From: JAHFUI01 sp039931615
GTDB taxonomy: Bacteria; Acidobacteriota; Vicinamibacteria; Vicinamibacterales; CAVVIG01
DNA length: 64,000 nt
Assembly: GCA_039931615.1 (NCBI GenBank)
Contig: JBDTRR010000024.1
Location: forward strand, 1 to 64,000
Direction: 5' to 3'
This document shows, one piece after another, positions 17,399 to 26,308 of this stretch (position 1 is its first letter; each line of letters begins with the position of its first letter). The notes below the pieces were generated by a model. That model was not told the DNA's origin. It searched no databases and saw only the letters and a program-made list of their open reading frames with translations. The position numbers and the translations under genes are program-made.

Positions 17399-17469
17399 CG
17401 AAAAAAAGGGGTCGGGAGTCTTTTTCGCAGGACCAGCGCCGGAAAAGACTCCCGACCCCTTTTTTTTCG
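17399..17469. terminator. long perfect inverted repeat with A-tract and T-tract (bidirectional terminator or repeat)
   Basis: AAAAGGGGTCGGGAGTCTTTT and AAAAGACTCCCGACCCCTTTT pair over about 21 bp around a ~20-base loop, with A-runs before and T-runs after. This suits intrinsic termination on both strands directly after the response-regulator gene. The half-sequence AAAAGGGGTCGGG recurs at about 31789-31801, so it also behaves as a dispersed element. Confidence 0.75.
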
Positions 17470-17522
17470 CACAGGCAATACGGTACAGCGGCCCGGCGCT
17501 GTAGGGTAAACTCCTCGGTATC

Positions 17523-18719
17523 ATGCTGCATACGGGTCGGCACTTCCTCCAGATTCCAGGTCCCACCAACGTTCCGGATCGGATCCTCCGGGCGATGGAC
17601 CAACCGGTCATCGATCACCGCGGACCGGAGTTCGCCGCGCTGACAATGGAGGTCCTGCACGCACTGCGTGCCGTCTTCCAGACCAGCGGTCCGGTCATCA
17701 TCTTTCCGTCTTCCGGCACCGGCGCCGCCGAAGCGGCGCTGGTCAACACACTGTCGCCGGGCGACCGCGTGCTGATCTTCGAGACCGGGCATTTCTCGCA
17801 GGTCTGGCGCCAGGTGGCCGAGCGGCTGGGTCTCGACGTCAACTATCTGACCGGCAACTGGCGCAGCGGTGCGTCCGATCTCGATCTCGAGGAAGCGCTT
17901 CGCAACGACGCCCAGCATGCCGTCAAGGCAGTCGTCGTCGTCCACAACGAGACCTCGACCGGTGTGACCAGCCGGCTCGCCGATCTGCGGCGGGTCATGA
18001 ACGGGTTGGCGCATCCCGCGCTGCTGATCGTCGACGCGGTGTCGTCGCTGGCCTCGATCGACTATCGGCACGACGAGTGGCAGGTTGACGTCACGGTCAC
18101 CGGTTCGCAGAAAGGCTTGATGCTGCCGCCCGGTCTCGGCTTCAACGCCGTTTCCGAGAAGGCATTGGCGGCCGGCCGGACTGCCAAGCTGCCCCGGAGC
18201 TACTTCGACTGGCAGGACATGCTGGCGCAGAACCGCGCCGGCTTCTTCCCCTACACCCCGGCCACCAACCTGCTCTACGCGCTGCGCGAAGCGCTGCTGA
18301 TGATCCAGGAGGAAGGGCTGGCCAACGTCTTCAGGCGCCACGATCGCCACGCGGAAGCGGCCCGGGCCGCCGTCCGGGGGTGGGGTCTCGAGGTGGTCTG
18401 CGAGGATCCACGCGAGTATTCGAGCTCGATGACGGCGTTCTTCATGCCCGAGGGACACAACTCCGATCAGCTGCGATCGGTGATCCTCGATCATTTCGAC
18501 ATGTCGCTGGGTACGGGCCTGTCCCGGCTCGCCGGCAAGGTGGTCCGGATCGGTCACCTCGGCAGCTTCAACGATCTGATGCTGGCGGGAACCCTCAGTG
18601 GCATCGAGATGGGCCTGCGGATTGCCGGCGTCCCCTACCGTCCCGGCGGTGTGATGGCCGCGCTCGACTCGCTCGCGCTCGCCAATCAGCCGGCCGCGCG
18701 CGTCGCCTCGGTGACGTAG
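17523..18719 (+). CDS. sgaA: serine--glyoxylate aminotransferase (class V aminotransferase)
   Basis: The product has 398 residues, typical of the family. This PLP enzyme transfers the amino group of serine (or alanine) to glyoxylate, giving glycine and hydroxypyruvate; in serine-cycle methylotrophs it is a central step. Landmarks are 'IPGPTNVPDRILRAM', 'DHRGPEF', 'FPSSGTGAAEAAL', 'VHNETSTGV', 'IVDAVSSLAS' and the PLP Lys197 in 'TGSQKGLMLPPG'. The tail 'RIGHLGSFNDLMLAGTLSG' also matches this subgroup. It is followed after six bases by a FAD/Fe-S dehydrogenase that could supply glyoxylate. A role with the H4MPT genes at 44-62 kb is possible but not proven. Confidence 0.9.
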   Translation: MLHTGRHFLQIPGPTNVPDRILRAMDQPVIDHRGPEFAALTMEVLHALRAVFQTSGPVIIFPSSGTGAAEAALVNTLSPGDRVLIFETGHFSQVWRQVAERLGLDVNYLTGNWRSGASDLDLEEALRNDAQHAVKAVVVVHNETSTGVTSRLADLRRVMNGLAHPALLIVDAVSSLASIDYRHDEWQVDVTVTGSQKGLMLPPGLGFNAVSEKALAAGRTAKLPRSYFDWQDMLAQNRAGFFPYTPATNLLYALREALLMIQEEGLANVFRRHDRHAEAARAAVRGWGLEVVCEDPREYSSSMTAFFMPEGHNSDQLRSVILDHFDMSLGTGLSRLAGKVVRIGHLGSFNDLMLAGTLSGIEMGLRIAGVPYRPGGVMAALDSLALANQPAARVASVT

Positions 18720-18725
18720 GACAGT

Positions 18726-21695
18726 TTGAATACGACGATCGCTCCCCTTCCGCTCAGCTCACACGCCAAGCCGGTTGATTCATTTGCCCAGGCTGCGGAT
18801 CTCGAGCGGGAGCTGAAACGCGTCGTCCGCGGCGAGGTACGCTTCGATCGCGGCAGCCGCGCGATGTACGCCACCGACGGCTCGAACTACCGCCAGATTC
18901 CCATCGGTCTGGTCGTCCCCTGCGATGCCGACGATGTGGTCGCCGCCGTGGCGGCGTGCCGGAAGTACGACGCGCCGGTCCTGGCGCGGGGCGCCGGCAC
19001 CAGCCTGGCCGGCCAATGCTGCAACGTCGCCGTGGTGTTCGACTTCACGAAGTACATGAACCGGATCCTCGAGATCGATCCGGCCGGCCGCTTCGCGCGC
19101 GTGCAGCCGGGCGTGGTGCTCGATTCCCTGCGCAATGCCGCTGAGGCGCACCAGCTGACGTTCGGGCCGGATCCGTCGACGCACAGCCGGTGCACGCTTG
19201 GCGGGATGATCGGCAACAACTCGTGCGGCACGCACTCCCTGCTCGCCGGCAAGACGGTCGACAATGTCGAAGAGCTGCAGATCCTGCTCTATGACGGCAC
19301 CCGCCTCACCGTCGGCGCCACCAGCGAGAGCGATCTCGCGGCGATCGCCGGCGCGGGCGGACGGCGCGCCGAGATCTACGCCGGCCTGACCGCGATCCGC
19401 GATCGATACGCGGAACAGATCACCGCCCGCTTCCCCAGGATTCCCCGGCGGGTCTCCGGCTACAACCTCGACGAACTGCTCCCCGGCGGGCCGTTCAACG
19501 TCGCCCGCGCGCTGGTCGGCACGGAAGGGACGTGCGCGATCATCCTTGAAGCCAAGGTCACCCTGATCCCGAGTCCCCAGCACCGATCGCTGGTCGGACT
19601 CGGTTATGCCGATGCCTTTGCCGCCGCCGATCACGTGCCCGAGATCCTGGCGTTCCAGCCGATCGGCCTCGAGGGCTTCGAAGGCAACATCATCGACGGA
19701 CTGCACAAGAAGGGCGTGCCGAATCTCGATCTGATCCCGGACGGCCGCGGCGTGCTGCTGGTCGAGTTCGGCTTCGACAATGCCGCCGACGCGCAGGCGA
19801 CGGCGGCGCGGTTCATCGCCCACATGCAGCAGGTGGCCGGCGCGCCGACGACGCGGTTGTATTCGCCGGGTGAAGCGCGCGCGATGTGGAAGATCCGCGA
19901 GTCCGGACCACGCGCCGCGGCGGCGGCCCCGGGCGCGCCGCTCGAGTGGGAAGGCTGGGACGATGCGGCGGTGGCGCCGGAAAAGCTCGGCGCCTATCTG
20001 CGGGAGCTGCGGGCCCTGCTCGACGAGTACGACTATCGGACGGCGTTCTACGGACACTTCGGCCACGGCTGCATCCACATGCGGGTCAGCTTCGACCTGT
20101 TCACCGAGGAAGGGATCCGGAAGTACGGCGAGTTCGTCGAACGGGCGGCCGACCTCGTCGTCAGTTACGGCGGCTCGCTCTCGGGCGAGCATGGCGACGG
20201 CCAGTCGCGCGGCGCGCTGCTGCCCAAGATGTTCGGCCCTGAGCTGATGGCCGCGTTCCGCCAGTTCAAGGCGGTCTGGGATCCCGGCAACCGGCTCAAT
20301 CCCCACAAGCTGATCGACGCCTACCTGCCGACGGAGAATCTGCGGCTGGGCGCCGACTATGCGCCGCGTCAGCCGCGGACGCACTTCCAGTTTCCCGAAG
20401 ACGGCGGATCGCTGGCCACAGCCACCCTGCGCTGCGTCGGCCTGGGTGAGTGCCGCAAGCACGATAGCGGCTCGATGTGCCCGAGCTACATGGTGACGCT
20501 CGAGGAAGAGCACAGCACCCGCGGCCGCGCCCACATGCTGTTCGAGCTCCTGCAGGGCGAGGTGGTCCAGGACGGGTGGCAGGATGAGCACGTCAAGCGC
20601 GCCCTCGACCTGTGCCTGTCCTGCAAGGCCTGCAAGTCCGAGTGCCCGACCAACGTCGACATCGCGACCTACCGCGCCGAGTTCCTGTCGCACTACTACG
20701 AGGGCCATCGTCGTCCGCTGCATGCCTACGCGTTCGGCATGGTCGATCGCTGGCTGCGTCTGGCGGCACTGGCGCCGGGACTGGCCAACGCCCTGTCGCG
20801 CGCGCCCGGGATCAGCCGTATCATCCAGCGGGCATTGGACCTGGCGCCGCAGCGGCAGCTGCCGCGAGTCGCCTCGACCACCTTCCGGCAGTGGGCGCGC
20901 CGCGGCGGGATCCGGACGGTGGGAAAATCGGCCCCCTCCGGCGGGCGGCCAGCCGCCGCCGCAGGCCGTCCACAGGTCATCCTGTGGGTCGACACCTTCA
21001 ACAATTACCTGCGTCCGGAGACCAGCCAGGCGGCGCTGTCGGTGCTGCAGGACGCCGGCTGCGAGGTCGTCGTCGCCGCGCGCCGGCTGTGCTGCGGGCG
21101 CCCGCTCTACGACTTTGGCCTGCTCGACCAGGCCAAACAGTACCTGCGGTCGATCCTCGACGAGCTCGGCGAACAGATCGACGCCGGGGTTCCGTTGATC
21201 GTCCTCGAGCCGAGTTGCGCGTCGGTGTTTCGCGACGAGCTGCGCAACCTGTTTCCGGCCGATCCGCGAGCGGCCCGGCTACGGGCGCAGACGATGCTGC
21301 TGCCGGAGTTCCTTCAGTCCAAGGTGCCCGGCTATCAGCCGCCGCGTCTCGACAGGAAGGTCCTGCTGCACGGGCATTGCCATCAGAAGGCGATCATGAA
21401 GATGGGCGACGAGGAGTCGCTGCTGCGCCGCATGGGGCTGGAGCTGCAGCAACCCGATTCGGGCTGCTGCGGGATGGCCGGTGCCTTCGGTTTCGAGGCC
21501 GGGAAATACGCGGTGTCGCAGGCGATCGGCGAGCGGGTGCTGCTGCCCGCTGTGCGCGCCGCCGCGGCCGAGACGATGATCGTGACCGACGGCTTCAGTT
21601 GCCGCGAGCAGATCCAGCAGGCGACCGGCCGCCGCGCGATGCACGTCGCGGAGGTCCTGCAGATGGCGATGACGAGCGGATCACGGTCCGCCTGA
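18726..21695 (+). CDS. FAD-linked oxidase fused to an Fe-S oxidoreductase (glycolate/D-lactate dehydrogenase type)
   Basis: The product has 989 residues from a TTG at 18726, six bases after the sgaA stop with 'AGGACAG' before it. The N-terminal ~540 residues are an FAD-binding type-4/PCMH oxidase (GlcD-like) with 'LARGAGTSLAGQ', 'IGNNSCGTHS' and 'YGGSLSGEHGDGQSRG'. The middle holds two cluster motifs, 'CRKHDSGSMCPSYM' and 'CLSCKACKSECPTNV'. The C-terminal part has two CCG domains (GlpC/GlcF-like), 'LEPSCASVFRDE' and 'DSGCCGMAGAFG'. It oxidises a 2-hydroxyacid and passes electrons to the respiratory chain. With serine-glyoxylate aminotransferase upstream, glycolate to glyoxylate is the most attractive reaction; D-lactate or 2-hydroxyglutarate remain possible. 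The stop codon lies inside a palindromic repeat. Confidence 0.88.
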   Translation: MNTTIAPLPLSSHAKPVDSFAQAADLERELKRVVRGEVRFDRGSRAMYATDGSNYRQIPIGLVVPCDADDVVAAVAACRKYDAPVLARGAGTSLAGQCCNVAVVFDFTKYMNRILEIDPAGRFARVQPGVVLDSLRNAAEAHQLTFGPDPSTHSRCTLGGMIGNNSCGTHSLLAGKTVDNVEELQILLYDGTRLTVGATSESDLAAIAGAGGRRAEIYAGLTAIRDRYAEQITARFPRIPRRVSGYNLDELLPGGPFNVARALVGTEGTCAIILEAKVTLIPSPQHRSLVGLGYADAFAAADHVPEILAFQPIGLEGFEGNIIDGLHKKGVPNLDLIPDGRGVLLVEFGFDNAADAQATAARFIAHMQQVAGAPTTRLYSPGEARAMWKIRESGPRAAAAAPGAPLEWEGWDDAAVAPEKLGAYLRELRALLDEYDYRTAFYGHFGHGCIHMRVSFDLFTEEGIRKYGEFVERAADLVVSYGGSLSGEHGDGQSRGALLPKMFGPELMAAFRQFKAVWDPGNRLNPHKLIDAYLPTENLRLGADYAPRQPRTHFQFPEDGGSLATATLRCVGLGECRKHDSGSMCPSYMVTLEEEHSTRGRAHMLFELLQGEVVQDGWQDEHVKRALDLCLSCKACKSECPTNVDIATYRAEFLSHYYEGHRRPLHAYAFGMVDRWLRLAALAPGLANALSRAPGISRIIQRALDLAPQRQLPRVASTTFRQWARRGGIRTVGKSAPSGGRPAAAAGRPQVILWVDTFNNYLRPETSQAALSVLQDAGCEVVVAARRLCCGRPLYDFGLLDQAKQYLRSILDELGEQIDAGVPLIVLEPSCASVFRDELRNLFPADPRAARLRAQTMLLPEFLQSKVPGYQPPRLDRKVLLHGHCHQKAIMKMGDEESLLRRMGLELQQPDSGCCGMAGAFGFEAGKYAVSQAIGERVLLPAVRAAAAETMIVTDGFSCREQIQQATGRRAMHVAEVLQMAMTSGSRSA

Positions 21696-21850
21696 AGGCG
21701 GACACTACGTACGGACAGAATCACCAACGATCCGCCTGCAGTCATTTCTCCATGACAAGGATGGGTGTCGTACGTAGTGTCCGGCTTCAGCCGGACCGTG
21801 ATGGGACATTCAGTCGTAGTGCAGGCCTCCCGCCTTCGCGCGGGTGTTCA
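21686..21850. repeat. three palindromic repeat units overlapping the end of the dehydrogenase gene
   Basis: Unit one (21686-21711) is GGTCCGCCTGAAGGCGGAC plus ACTACGTAC and contains the gene's TGA. Unit two (21770-21800) is TACGTAGTGTCCGGC with TTCAGCCGGACC. Unit three (21813-21850) begins GTAGTGCAGGCCT and is degenerate. The arms of units one and two are inverted to each other across ~60 bases. No gene was seen between 21696 and 21961. Confidence 0.8.
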
Positions 21851-21961
21851 GGTGCACGCGCTTCGGCGGACCGCCGCAGCCTTTGGCGAAGGCTGGTCAG
21901 GCCTGCTGATTTTTCGACAGCTTTCTGGTCGGACCGTGGCTGGGGCTCGAGCGGGAACCGG

Positions 21962-23146
21962 TCACGGCCCGCCATCGGCAAGCAACTCGGCAATTTCACT
22001 CTCGGAAAACCCGAACTCCGCCAGCACTTCGCCGGTATGTTCGCCGAGCAGCGGGGCGCGGCGCGTGGCATCGGCCGGCGTCTCGCTCAATTTGATCGGT
22101 GATCCGAGCGTGCGCAGACGGCCGAGCACGGGGTGCTCCGTGGTCTGCACCATCCCGCGCGCGGCGATCTGCGGGTCGGCGAACACCTGCTCGTAGTCGT
22201 TGATCGGGCCGCACGGGATCTCGCGCGCTTCGAACGCGTCGAGCCAATGCCGGCGCGGCTGCGCGGCGGTCACCTCTTCAATCAGGGCGGCCAGCCTCGG
22301 CCGGTTGCGCATCCGGCTGGCGTTGTCGGCGAACTCGGCCGACTCCCCCCACTCCGGGTGCCCGAGCGCGCCGGCAAGACGCTGGAACAGCCGATCGGTG
22401 TTGGCGCCGATCGTCACGTAGCCGTCGGCGCACCGGATCGCCTGGTAGGGTGCGGTCATCCGGTGGGCCGACCCCATCGGCTGCGGCGCGCCGCGGCCGG
22501 CGAAGTATTCCGTGGCCTCCCAGACCGACAGCGCCACTCCCGCCTCGATCAACGACGTGTCGACCTGCTGCCCGCGTCCGGTACGATGGCGATACTGCAG
22601 GGCGGCGAGAATGCCGGTCAAGGCAAACAACGCGGCGCCCAGATCGGTTACGGGCAGACCGACCTTGACCGGCGCGCCGCCGGGCTCGCCGGTCGTCGAC
22701 ATGATCCCGGAGACGCCCTGCGCAATCAGATCGAAGCCGCCTTTCAGGCGATCGGGACCGGTCTGTCCGTAGCCGGAGATCGACGCGTAGATCAATCCGG
22801 GATTGCCGGCGGCCAGGGCCGGGTAGTCGAGGCCGAACGAGCGCATCACCCCGGGCCGATAGTTCTCGATTACGATGTCGGTCGATCGCGCCATCCGGGC
22901 GAACGCGCGCTGGCCGGCGATCGACTTGAGGTTCAACACGAGACTGCGCTTGCCGCGATTGACGGCGTTGAAGGCGGCGCTCTCGGTCCCGACCGCTCCG
23001 ACCATCCGTCTGGTCGACTCGCCGGCGGGCGACTCGACCTTGATGACGTCGGCGCCGAGGTCGGCGAGGATGACACCGCAGAAGGGCCCGGCAACGAACT
23101 GCGTGACATCGAGAACGCGAAGACCTTCGAGGGCGCGGGGCGGCAT
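21962..23146 (-). CDS. class III (CaiB/BaiF) CoA-transferase
   Basis: The product has 394 residues. Family III CoA-transferases move CoA between acyl groups through an aspartyl-CoA mixed anhydride. The N-terminal 'LRVLDVTQFVAGPFCGVILADLGADVIKVE' region is cited here by its key parts, 'AGPFCG' and 'LGADVIKVE'. The catalytic Asp168 is in 'GLPVTDLGAALFA', followed by 'GILAALQYRHRTGRGQ' and 'DTSLIEA'. It is divergent from an enoyl-CoA hydratase-like gene and a dicarboxylate carrier. The three together suggest uptake, CoA activation and conversion of a short carboxylic acid. Substrate cannot be told; succinyl-CoA:mesaconate/malate-type enzymes belong to the same family. Confidence 0.9.
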   Translation of the reverse strand: MPPRALEGLRVLDVTQFVAGPFCGVILADLGADVIKVESPAGESTRRMVGAVGTESAAFNAVNRGKRSLVLNLKSIAGQRAFARMARSTDIVIENYRPGVMRSFGLDYPALAAGNPGLIYASISGYGQTGPDRLKGGFDLIAQGVSGIMSTTGEPGGAPVKVGLPVTDLGAALFALTGILAALQYRHRTGRGQQVDTSLIEAGVALSVWEATEYFAGRGAPQPMGSAHRMTAPYQAIRCADGYVTIGANTDRLFQRLAGALGHPEWGESAEFADNASRMRNRPRLAALIEEVTAAQPRRHWLDAFEAREIPCGPINDYEQVFADPQIAARGMVQTTEHPVLGRLRTLGSPIKLSETPADATRRAPLLGEHTGEVLAEFGFSESEIAELLADGGP

Positions 23147-23164
23147 GGGGGACTGTTCCGGCGT

Positions 23165-23240
23165 TGAGCGTCAGCCTATTCTGCACTTTGCATTCGGCAT
23201 TCCGCATTTTTTATCGCATTCTGCATTCCGCATTTTTCTA
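23165..23240. repeat. AT-richer GCATTCTGCATTCCGCATTT simple repeat
   Basis: Units such as GCATTCGGCATTCCGCATTT and GCATTCTGCATTCCGCATTT repeat two to three times in the divergent region between the CoA-transferase and the hydratase gene. The reverse-complement pattern occurs at 35013-35056. It stands out by base composition and may overlap promoters. Confidence 0.8.
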
Positions 23241-23256
23241 TCCGACGGAGGATTTC

Positions 23257-24042
23257 TTGTCCAGCCAGCAGACGATCTTTGAAACCCGCGGCCCGATCGC
23301 GACGCTTACCTTCAATCGCCCCGAGGCGCGGAATGCGATGACCTGGGAGATGTACCAGGCGCTGGTCGACGCCTGCGATCGGGTCGACGACGACCCGGCG
23401 ATCCGGGTCTGGGTGCTGCGCGGCGCCGGCGGCAAGGCGTTCATCGCCGGCACCGACATCAAGCAGTTCGAGGCCTTTCGCGACCCGGGCGCGGGGATCG
23501 CCTACGAGCAGCGGATCGACGCCATCCTCGATCGGCTCGAGCGCGTCGCCAAGCCGACGATCGCGCAGGTCCAGGGCTTCGCGGTCGGCGGCGGCTGTGC
23601 GATCGCGCTGATGTGCGACCTGCGCGTGGCGACGCCAGACTCGCGGTTCGGCATTCCGATCGCGCGCACGCTCGGCAACTGCCTGTCCGGCGCCAGCTGC
23701 AGCCGGCTGGTCGACCTGATGGGGCCGGCGCTGATGAAGGATCTGCTGTTCAGCGGCCGGCTGATGGACGGAACCGAGGCGCACGCCCATGGACTGGTGA
23801 CCCGGCTCGAGCCTGGTGACACCATCGAACAGGCGGTCGAGGAGTACGCGGCGCGGATCGCGGGGCACGCCCCGCTGACCATCCGCGCCACCAAGGAGAC
23901 GGTCCGCCGCATCCTGGCCGGGCGGCGGCTCGCCGCCGGCGAAGATCACGATCTCATCACGATGTGTTACAACAGCAGCGACTTCCGGGAAGGCGTGGAG
24001 GCGTTCCTGTCGAAGCGCGCCCCCAGATGGACCGGAGAATAG
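23257..24042 (+). CDS. enoyl-CoA hydratase/isomerase (crotonase) family protein
   Basis: The product has 261 residues from a TTG at 23257, chosen because CGGAGGA lies just upstream; the frame extends further back only through repeat sequence. Crotonase hallmarks are 'ATLTFNRPEARNAMT', the oxyanion-hole segment 'AGGKAFIAGTDIKQF' and 'GFAVGGGCAIALMCDLRVA'. In typical hydratases a Glu follows in 'FGxPE' and another ~20 residues on. Here the stretch reads 'SRFGIPIARTLGNCLSGASC', with neither in the usual place, so a different crotonase reaction (isomerase, lyase or decarboxylase) is likely. It lies 31 bases upstream of the carrier gene and is probably in the same operon. Confidence 0.85.
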   Translation: MSSQQTIFETRGPIATLTFNRPEARNAMTWEMYQALVDACDRVDDDPAIRVWVLRGAGGKAFIAGTDIKQFEAFRDPGAGIAYEQRIDAILDRLERVAKPTIAQVQGFAVGGGCAIALMCDLRVATPDSRFGIPIARTLGNCLSGASCSRLVDLMGPALMKDLLFSGRLMDGTEAHAHGLVTRLEPGDTIEQAVEEYAARIAGHAPLTIRATKETVRRILAGRRLAAGEDHDLITMCYNSSDFREGVEAFLSKRAPRWTGE

Positions 24043-24073
24043 CCGCGCGAGCCGTCACGCGATCGGACGCCCT

Positions 24074-25321
24074 ATGAATGTCGCCGCCCTCTCCGTGGCC
24101 GCCCTGGTGCTGGCCATCATCGTCAGCTGCGTGACGTCGCTCAACGTCGGCATCCTGGCCATCGCCCTGGCCTGGATCGTCGGCGTCTACTTCGGCGGCA
24201 TCCCGATCAACACCGTCATGAACGGCTTTCCCGGTCAGCTGTTCCTGACGCTGGCCGGGGTCACGCTGCTCTTCACGCTGGCGCAGGGCAACGGGACGCT
24301 CGACCGGCTGGCACACCACGCCGTCCAGTTGTGCCGGGGCAGGCGCGGCGTGGTGCCGATCATGTTCTTCGTCCTGGCGGCGGCGCTGGCCTCGATCGGG
24401 CCGGGCAACATCGCGACCGCCGCGATCATGGCGCCGATGGCAATGGCCACGGCCGGCCGGATGGCCATCCCCGGCTTCCTGATGGCGATCATGGTGGGCA
24501 ACGGCGCCAACGCCGGCTCCCTCTCCCCCTTCGCCCCGACCGGCATCATCGTCACCGGGCTGATGGCCCGCACCGGCATGCCGGGCTTCGAGGGTCAGAC
24601 CTACCTGTACAATCTCGCCGCCCACGCGATGGTCGCCTTCGGCGGCTATTTCCTCTTCGGCGGCTGGAAGCTGTTCACGACGTCCGGCGGATCCGCCGCC
24701 GCGGCGGCGCTGCCGGCCGAGGGCGGCCGGTTCGAGCGGCAGCACTGGCTGACGCTGGCGATCATCACCCTGCTGATACTCAGCGTCATCGTCCTGAAGG
24801 TGAACGTCGGCATGGCGGCGTTCGCGGGAGCGGTGGTGCTGGTCCTGCTGAAGGGCGGCGACGACCGTGAGGCGGTCCGGAAGATGCCGTGGAACGTGAT
24901 CCTGATGGTCTGCGGCGTCACCGTGCTGATTGCCGTTCTCGAGAAGGCCGAGGGCATCGACCTGATCGTGTCGCAGATCGCGCGCTTCGCCACGCCGCAC
25001 CTGGCGACGGCGGAGGTGGCGTTCCTGACCGGCATCGTGTCGGTCTACAGCAGCACGTCCGGCGTCGTCCTGCCGGCGTTCCTGCCGATGGTGCCGGGCC
25101 TGGCCGCACAGATCGGCGTCGCCCCGTTTGCCCTGGCGACGTCGATGAACATCGGCGGCCATCTGGTCGACGTCTCGCCGCTCTCGACGATTGGCGCGCT
25201 GTGCATTGCGGCCGCCCCGGCCGGCGAGGACACACGCGCGCTGTTCAACCGGCTGCTCTTCTGGGGACTGGGGATGTGCGTCGTCGGCGCGCTGGTCTGC
25301 TGGGCGTTGTTCGCGCGGTGA
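24074..25321 (+). CDS. MatC/dicarboxylate-carrier-type membrane transporter
   Basis: The product has 415 residues and about eleven hydrophobic segments spread over the whole length. The first half resembles the MatC (malonate/dicarboxylate carrier) N-terminal domain, with 'NVGILAIALAWIVGVYFGG', 'IGPGNIATAAIMAPMAMA' and 'NGANAGSLSPFAPTGII'. The second half repeats the same architecture, ending 'GGHLVDVSPLSTIGALC'. The ArsB/NhaD-like ion-transporter superfamily has this two-repeat layout. It should import a dicarboxylate, which would suit the adjacent crotonase and the divergent CoA-transferase. The substrate is not determined by sequence. Confidence 0.82.
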   Translation: MNVAALSVAALVLAIIVSCVTSLNVGILAIALAWIVGVYFGGIPINTVMNGFPGQLFLTLAGVTLLFTLAQGNGTLDRLAHHAVQLCRGRRGVVPIMFFVLAAALASIGPGNIATAAIMAPMAMATAGRMAIPGFLMAIMVGNGANAGSLSPFAPTGIIVTGLMARTGMPGFEGQTYLYNLAAHAMVAFGGYFLFGGWKLFTTSGGSAAAAALPAEGGRFERQHWLTLAIITLLILSVIVLKVNVGMAAFAGAVVLVLLKGGDDREAVRKMPWNVILMVCGVTVLIAVLEKAEGIDLIVSQIARFATPHLATAEVAFLTGIVSVYSSTSGVVLPAFLPMVPGLAAQIGVAPFALATSMNIGGHLVDVSPLSTIGALCIAAAPAGEDTRALFNRLLFWGLGMCVVGALVCWALFAR

Positions 25322-25365
25322 TCACGGGCATCTGCTAAGATCCCGGACTTCAAGGAGCGACGAAG

Positions 25366-26274
25366 ATGGAACGAACGATCACCCGTGTGATCCGGATGGC
25401 GCTGGCGGCGGTCGTACTCAGCGGCGTCTCGCTGGCGGCCCAGCAGCAGGACTTCAGCAAGGTCGAAATCAAGGCGACAAAGATCGGTCCGAGCTTCTAC
25501 ACGCTCGAAGGTCAGGGCGGCACGATCGGCGCCCTGGTCGGGCCCGACGGCGTCTTCCTCGTCGACAGCCAGTTTGCGCCGCTGACCGACAAGATCGTCG
25601 CGGCCGTGAAGCAGATCTCGCCGACCCCGATCAAGTTCGTGGTCAACACCCACGTCCACGGCGATCACACCGGCGGCAACGAAAACCTCGGCAAGCTGGG
25701 CGCGATCATCCTGGCGCGGCCGGAATTGCGGGCGCGGCTGGTCAAGCCGGCGCCCGCCGCGAACGGCACCACTCCTCCGTCGGCCCCGGCGGCCGCCCTC
25801 CCCGTGGTGACCTACACCTCGAAGACCACCGTCTACATGAACGGCGAGGAGATCCAGCTGATCCCGATTCCCGCCGCGCACACCGACGGCGACACCCTTG
25901 TCTACTTTCCCGGCCAGGACGTCCTGATGATGGGCGACTACTTCCGCAGCGCCGGCTACCCGAACATCGATCGCGCCAACGGCGGATCGCTCAAGGGAAT
26001 GATTGACGGCCTGCAGGCCGCCGCCGATCTGGCCAAGCCGACGACCAAGGTCGTGCCCGGGCACGGGACGGTCACCGACAAGGCCGGCCTCGCCGCGCAC
26101 CGCGCCATGATCATCGCGATCCGCGACAAGGTCGCGCCGCTGGTGCAACAGGGCAAGACGCTCGAGGAAGTGGTCGCCTCGAAACCGACCGCCGACTTCG
26201 ACACCAAGGTGCCGATGCCTGGGACGACGGGCGAGAGGTTTGTTGGACAGCTTTACGCCGAGCTGAAGAAGTAA
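25366..26274 (+). CDS. exported metallo-beta-lactamase-fold hydrolase
   Basis: The product has 302 residues from the ATG at 25366 with AAGGAG upstream, and starts with a signal peptide (ALAAVVLSGVSLAAQ). The zinc motif H-V-H-G-D-H is at residues 96-101; further ligands are expected in 'IPAAHTDGD' and 'VPGHGTVTD', with the bridging Asp in 'LMMGDYF'. The subfamily is the secreted 'quinoprotein relay / cyclase-like' MBL group common in Acidobacteria. It is not a recognisable antibiotic beta-lactamase, although the B3 class shares the HxHxDH pattern. The native substrate is unknown. Confidence 0.85.
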   Translation: MERTITRVIRMALAAVVLSGVSLAAQQQDFSKVEIKATKIGPSFYTLEGQGGTIGALVGPDGVFLVDSQFAPLTDKIVAAVKQISPTPIKFVVNTHVHGDHTGGNENLGKLGAIILARPELRARLVKPAPAANGTTPPSAPAAALPVVTYTSKTTVYMNGEEIQLIPIPAAHTDGDTLVYFPGQDVLMMGDYFRSAGYPNIDRANGGSLKGMIDGLQAAADLAKPTTKVVPGHGTVTDKAGLAAHRAMIIAIRDKVAPLVQQGKTLEEVVASKPTADFDTKVPMPGTTGERFVGQLYAELKK

Positions 26275-26308
26275 ATAAGCGCTTTGCCAACCTTGGCGTT
26301 TGGCTTTT

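Noticed and set aside
18780..20723. Minus-strand open frame of 647 codons opposite the FAD/Fe-S dehydrogenase
   Set aside because: It has no recognisable motif and shadows a gene with intact FAD and Fe-S motifs.
25366..26274. MBL hydrolase as an antibiotic-resistance beta-lactamase
   Set aside because: HxHxDH alone is shared by the whole MBL superfamily; nothing else points to beta-lactam hydrolysis.
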